Program-made: the position numbers and the translations under genes
Notes under the pieces: generated by a model
Database searches by the model: none
The model's input: the letters and a program-made list of their open reading frames with translations, nothing else
What the model was told of the DNA's origin: nothing
Shown here: positions 4,436 to 6,607 of the stretch, in pieces
How the letters are laid out: the number at the start of each line of letters is the position of its first letter
How positions within the stretch are numbered: the first letter of the stretch is position 1
Assembly: GCA_948902155.1 (NCBI GenBank)
Contig: CAQVQZ010000122.1
Coordinates: forward strand, 1 to 6,607
Direction: 5' to 3'
Length of the DNA: 6,607 nt
Source: an uncultured Oscillibacter sp.
GTDB lineage: Bacteria; Bacillota_A; Clostridia; Oscillospirales; Oscillospiraceae

Positions 4436-6361
4436 ATGGACACCATTCGTTTAACCATGGCCCAGGCGCTGGTTCGCTTTTTGGAGAATCAGTACATTGA
4501 CGTGGACGGCGTGGAGAGCCGCTTTGTTCGCGGCGTGTTTATGATCCCCGGACACGGCAACGTGGTCGGCTTTGGTCAGGCGCTGACCCAGGAGGCCCAC
4601 AACCTGGAGATCTACCAGGGCAAGAACGAGCAGGGCATGGCCCAGGCCGCCGTGGCCTTTGCCAAGCAGATGAAGCGCAAGCAGATTTTCGCCGTCACCT
4701 CTTCCGTGGGCCCCGGCGCGGCCAATATGGTCACCGCCTGCGGCACCGCCACCGCCAACAACATTCCCGTGCTGGTGCTGCCCGGCGACGTGTACGCCTG
4801 CCGCCAGCCGGACCCCGTCCTCCAGCAGGTGGAGCAGACCCACAATCTGTCCATCTCCACCAACGACGCCTTCAAGGCCGTCTGCCGCTATTGGGACCGC
4901 ATCGTCCGTCCCGAGCAGCTGATGAGCGCCGCCATCTCCGCCTTCCGCACCCTCACCGACCCTGCCAACACCGGCGCGGTGTGCATTGCTATGCCCCAGG
5001 ACGTGGAGGGCGAGGCTTACGATTATCCCGTCAGCTTCTTCCGCAAGCGGGTGTGGCGGCTGGAGCGCCGTCCCGCCACCGAGGCCGCTCTGGCTGAGGC
5101 CGCCGCAGCCATCAAGGCCGCCAAGAAGCCCATGCTCATCTGCGGCGGCGGCGTGCGGTACTCCGAGGCTCACGCCGAGTTCCGGCACTTTGCCGAGACC
5201 CTGGGCATCCCCTTCGCCGAGACCCAGGCGGGCAAGAGCGCCATCGAGTGGACCCACCCCCTGAACCTGGGCGGCGTGGGCGTCACCGGCTGCTCTGCGG
5301 CCAACGACATTGCCAAGGAGGCCGACCTGGTCATCGGCGTCGGCACCCGGTACACCGACTTCACCACCTCTTCCAAGTGGCTGTGGAGCGACAGCTGCAA
5401 GTTCGTCAACATCAACGTCTCCGAGTTCCAGAGCCTCAAGATGGAGGCCGTCCCCGTGGTGGCCGACGCCAAGGACGCCCTGCCCCGTCTGGAGAAGCTG
5501 CTGGAGGGCTACAAACCCGCCTACGCCGGCGAGATCGAGAAGGCCCGCGACGCCTGGAAGAAGGAGCTGGACCGTCTGGACGCCTGCGTCTTCGCGGACA
5601 CCCCCGACTGGACGCCCGAAATCAACGACGCCAACGCCGATTCCGCCAAGCGCTTCGCCAGGGACGTGAAGGCCGCTTTCTGCCAGACCACGGTGCTGGG
5701 CGCGATCAACGCCATGATGGCCGACACGGACGTGGCCATCGGCGCGGCGGGCTCCCTCCCCGGCGACATGCAGCGCATGTGGCGGCCCCGGGCTCAGGAC
5801 ACCTATAATATGGAGTACGGCTATTCCACCATGGGCTACGAGGTCGCGGGCGCTCTGGGCGTCAAGCTGGCCATCGGCCCGGACCGGGAGGTCTACTCCT
5901 TCTGCGGCGACGGCAGCTTCAACATGCTCCACGGCGAGCTGGTGACGGCGGTCCAGGAGCACCAGAAGATCAACATCTGCCTCTTCGACAACGCCAGCTT
6001 CGGCTGCATCAACAACCTCCAGGTGGGCCACGGCAACAAGACCCTCTGCACGGAGCTGCGCTTCCGCAACGCGGACGGCCTCTTCGGCGACTTCATGGAC
6101 ATCGACTATGCCAAAGTGGCGGAGGGCTACGGCTGCAAGGGCTACACCGTCCGCACCATGGAAGAGCTGAAAGCCGCCTTCGAGGACGCGAAGAAGCAGA
6201 CGGTCCCCGTCCTCTTCGACATCAAGGTCCTGCCCAAGACCATGACCGACGGCTACGGCTCCTGGTGGCGCGTGGGCGACACTGAGGTCTCCGAGCGCCA
6301 GGAGAACCTGGACGCCTACGCGGACCATCTGGCCCACGAGAAGGACGCCCGGAAATACTAA
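4436..6361 (+). CDS. iolD: 3D-(3,5/4)-trihydroxycyclohexane-1,2-dione acylhydrolase
   Basis: A 641-residue thiamine-diphosphate enzyme that opens the six-membered ring of the inosose-derived dione to give 5-deoxyglucuronate, the committed ring-cleavage step. Seen: the N-terminal pyrimidine-binding domain with the catalytic glutamate E65 in [13 protein letters not shown] (60-72) and [10 protein letters not shown] (90-99); a central domain with [12 protein letters not shown] (234-245) and [14 protein letters not shown] (296-309); and the C-terminal PP-binding domain with [15 protein letters not shown] (461-475) and the TPP/Mg motif GDGS (491-494) running to DN (518-519). IolD-type residues and the normal length of about 640 distinguish it from acetolactate synthase. 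AGGAGGT (4422-4428) lies seven bases before the start. The gene is intact; the MITE-like element ends directly against its ribosome site, so this site may have been preserved or supplied by the element's flank. Confidence 0.96.
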   Translation: MDTIRLTMAQALVRFLENQYIDVDGVESRFVRGVFMIPGHGNVVGFGQALTQEAHNLEIYQGKNEQGMAQAAVAFAKQMKRKQIFAVTSSVGPGAANMVTACGTATANNIPVLVLPGDVYACRQPDPVLQQVEQTHNLSISTNDAFKAVCRYWDRIVRPEQLMSAAISAFRTLTDPANTGAVCIAMPQDVEGEAYDYPVSFFRKRVWRLERRPATEAALAEAAAAIKAAKKPMLICGGGVRYSEAHAEFRHFAETLGIPFAETQAGKSAIEWTHPLNLGGVGVTGCSAANDIAKEADLVIGVGTRYTDFTTSSKWLWSDSCKFVNINVSEFQSLKMEAVPVVADAKDALPRLEKLLEGYKPAYAGEIEKARDAWKKELDRLDACVFADTPDWTPEINDANADSAKRFARDVKAAFCQTTVLGAINAMMADTDVAIGAAGSLPGDMQRMWRPRAQDTYNMEYGYSTMGYEVAGALGVKLAIGPDREVYSFCGDGSFNMLHGELVTAVQEHQKINICLFDNASFGCINNLQVGHGNKTLCTELRFRNADGLFGDFMDIDYAKVAEGYGCKGYTVRTMEELKAAFEDAKKQTVPVLFDIKVLPKTMTDGYGSWWRVGDTEVSERQENLDAYADHLAHEKDARKY

Positions 6362-6513
6362 GCATATCGCGGGAAAACCCGCTGGAAACGCACGCCGTTC
6401 CCGCCCCCTTTCGCAAAAGGGGGCGGCGCGGCGGAGCCGTGACGGCGATTTGTCCCCTCCGGCACAGTTCGAAAAATCCCCATTGACTACATATAAAAGG
6501 AAGGTTGATTATC
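6362..6513 (+). repeat. iolD-iolG spacer with GC-rich hairpins
   Basis: GCGGG (6369-6373) pairs with CCCGC (6378-6382) around AAAA. CCGCCCCCTTT (6401-6411) pairs perfectly with AAAGGGGGCGG (6416-6426), eleven pairs with a CGCA loop. CGGC (6429-6432) pairs with GCCG (6436-6439), and CGCCGT (6393-6398) with ACGGCG (6442-6447) could enclose the last two in a branched fold. No T-run follows, so a simple terminator is unlikely. TTGACT (6483-6488) and TATAAA (6492-6497) resemble promoter boxes but are wrongly spaced for each other. Confidence 0.5.
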
Positions 6514-6607
6514 ATGGATAACGTTCTGAAAATCGGTATCATCGGCTGCGGAGCCATCGGCAAGGACCACTGCCGCCGCATCATCGAGACCGTCCCCGGC
6601 GCCACCG
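6514..6607 (+). CDS. iolG: Inositol 2-dehydrogenase, N-terminal fragment
   Basis: Only 31 codons are in the window; the rest lies beyond the right edge. Seen: KIGIIGCGAIGKDHCRRI (residues 6-23), an NAD-binding Rossmann beta-alpha-beta start with the GxGxxG glycines at 11, 13 and 16, in the pattern GxIGxxHxxRI of the Gfo/Idh/MocA family. From memory the Bacillus subtilis IolG N-terminus is very similar (GAIGKEHINRI), and the neighbours iolE, iolB and iolD support IolG, which oxidises myo-inositol to scyllo-inosose with NAD+. A scyllo-inositol dehydrogenase of the same family is the alternative. AAGGAAGG (6497-6504) lies nine bases before the ATG. Confidence 0.83.
   Translation, partial: MDNVLKIGIIGCGAIGKDHCRRIIETVPGAT

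Noticed and set aside
4451..6337. Long open frame on the minus strand opposite iolD (628 codons)
   Set aside because: It is the antisense shadow of a G/C-biased gene; the translation is a Gly/Val/His/Leu-rich sequence without recognisable motifs, and iolD is certain on the plus strand.
6468..6512. Promoter for iolG (TTGACT at 6483 and TATAAA at 6492)
   Set aside because: The boxes are only three bases apart. Pairing TTGACT with a later -10, or TATAAA with an earlier -35, puts the start of transcription in the ribosome site or inside the gene.

Overview
The window comes from a GC-rich bacterium. Third codon positions are strongly G/C, Shine-Dalgarno sites are AGGAGG-like, and a MATE transporter, an RlmA-type rRNA methyltransferase and a clustered inositol pathway are present. 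A high-GC gut-type Clostridia (Oscillospiraceae-like) is my best guess, but no 16S or other phylogenetic marker is in the window. All recognised genes are on the plus strand.

Left part (1-1883) is housekeeping or accessory. It holds the C-terminal end of a MATE-family efflux transporter, an rRNA guanine methyltransferase of the RlmA family overlapping it by ATGA, and, 42 bp later, an isochorismatase-like cysteine hydrolase with a complete Asp-Lys-Cys triad.

Right part (2164-6607) is a myo-inositol catabolism cluster in the order iolE (2-keto-inositol dehydratase), iolB (5-deoxy-glucuronate isomerase), iolD (TPP-dependent ring-opening hydrolase) and the first 31 codons of iolG (inositol 2-dehydrogenase). 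In pathway order these are IolG, IolE, IolD and IolB, i.e. inositol to scyllo-inosose, to the cyclohexane-dione, to 5-deoxyglucuronate, to 5-dehydro-2-deoxygluconate. The later enzymes (iolC, iolJ, iolA), a transporter and a regulator are not in the window and may lie downstream.

The coding content is orthodox; the unusual material is between the genes. Every iol junction is long (388, 180 and 152 nt) and filled with structure, and each junction holds a different kind. The iolE leader has an 11-pair dyad and a terminator-like hairpin whose left arm has two spare pairing partners downstream. The iolE-iolB spacer is a run of about nine small hairpins and contains a second, degenerate copy of the iolB translation-start region. 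The iolB-iolD spacer is an AT-rich element of about 150 bp with 32-bp imperfect terminal inverted repeats, resembling a MITE. The iolD-iolG spacer has an 11-bp perfect GC-rich hairpin inside a larger fold. I see no tRNA, rRNA, CRISPR array, transposase or phage gene.
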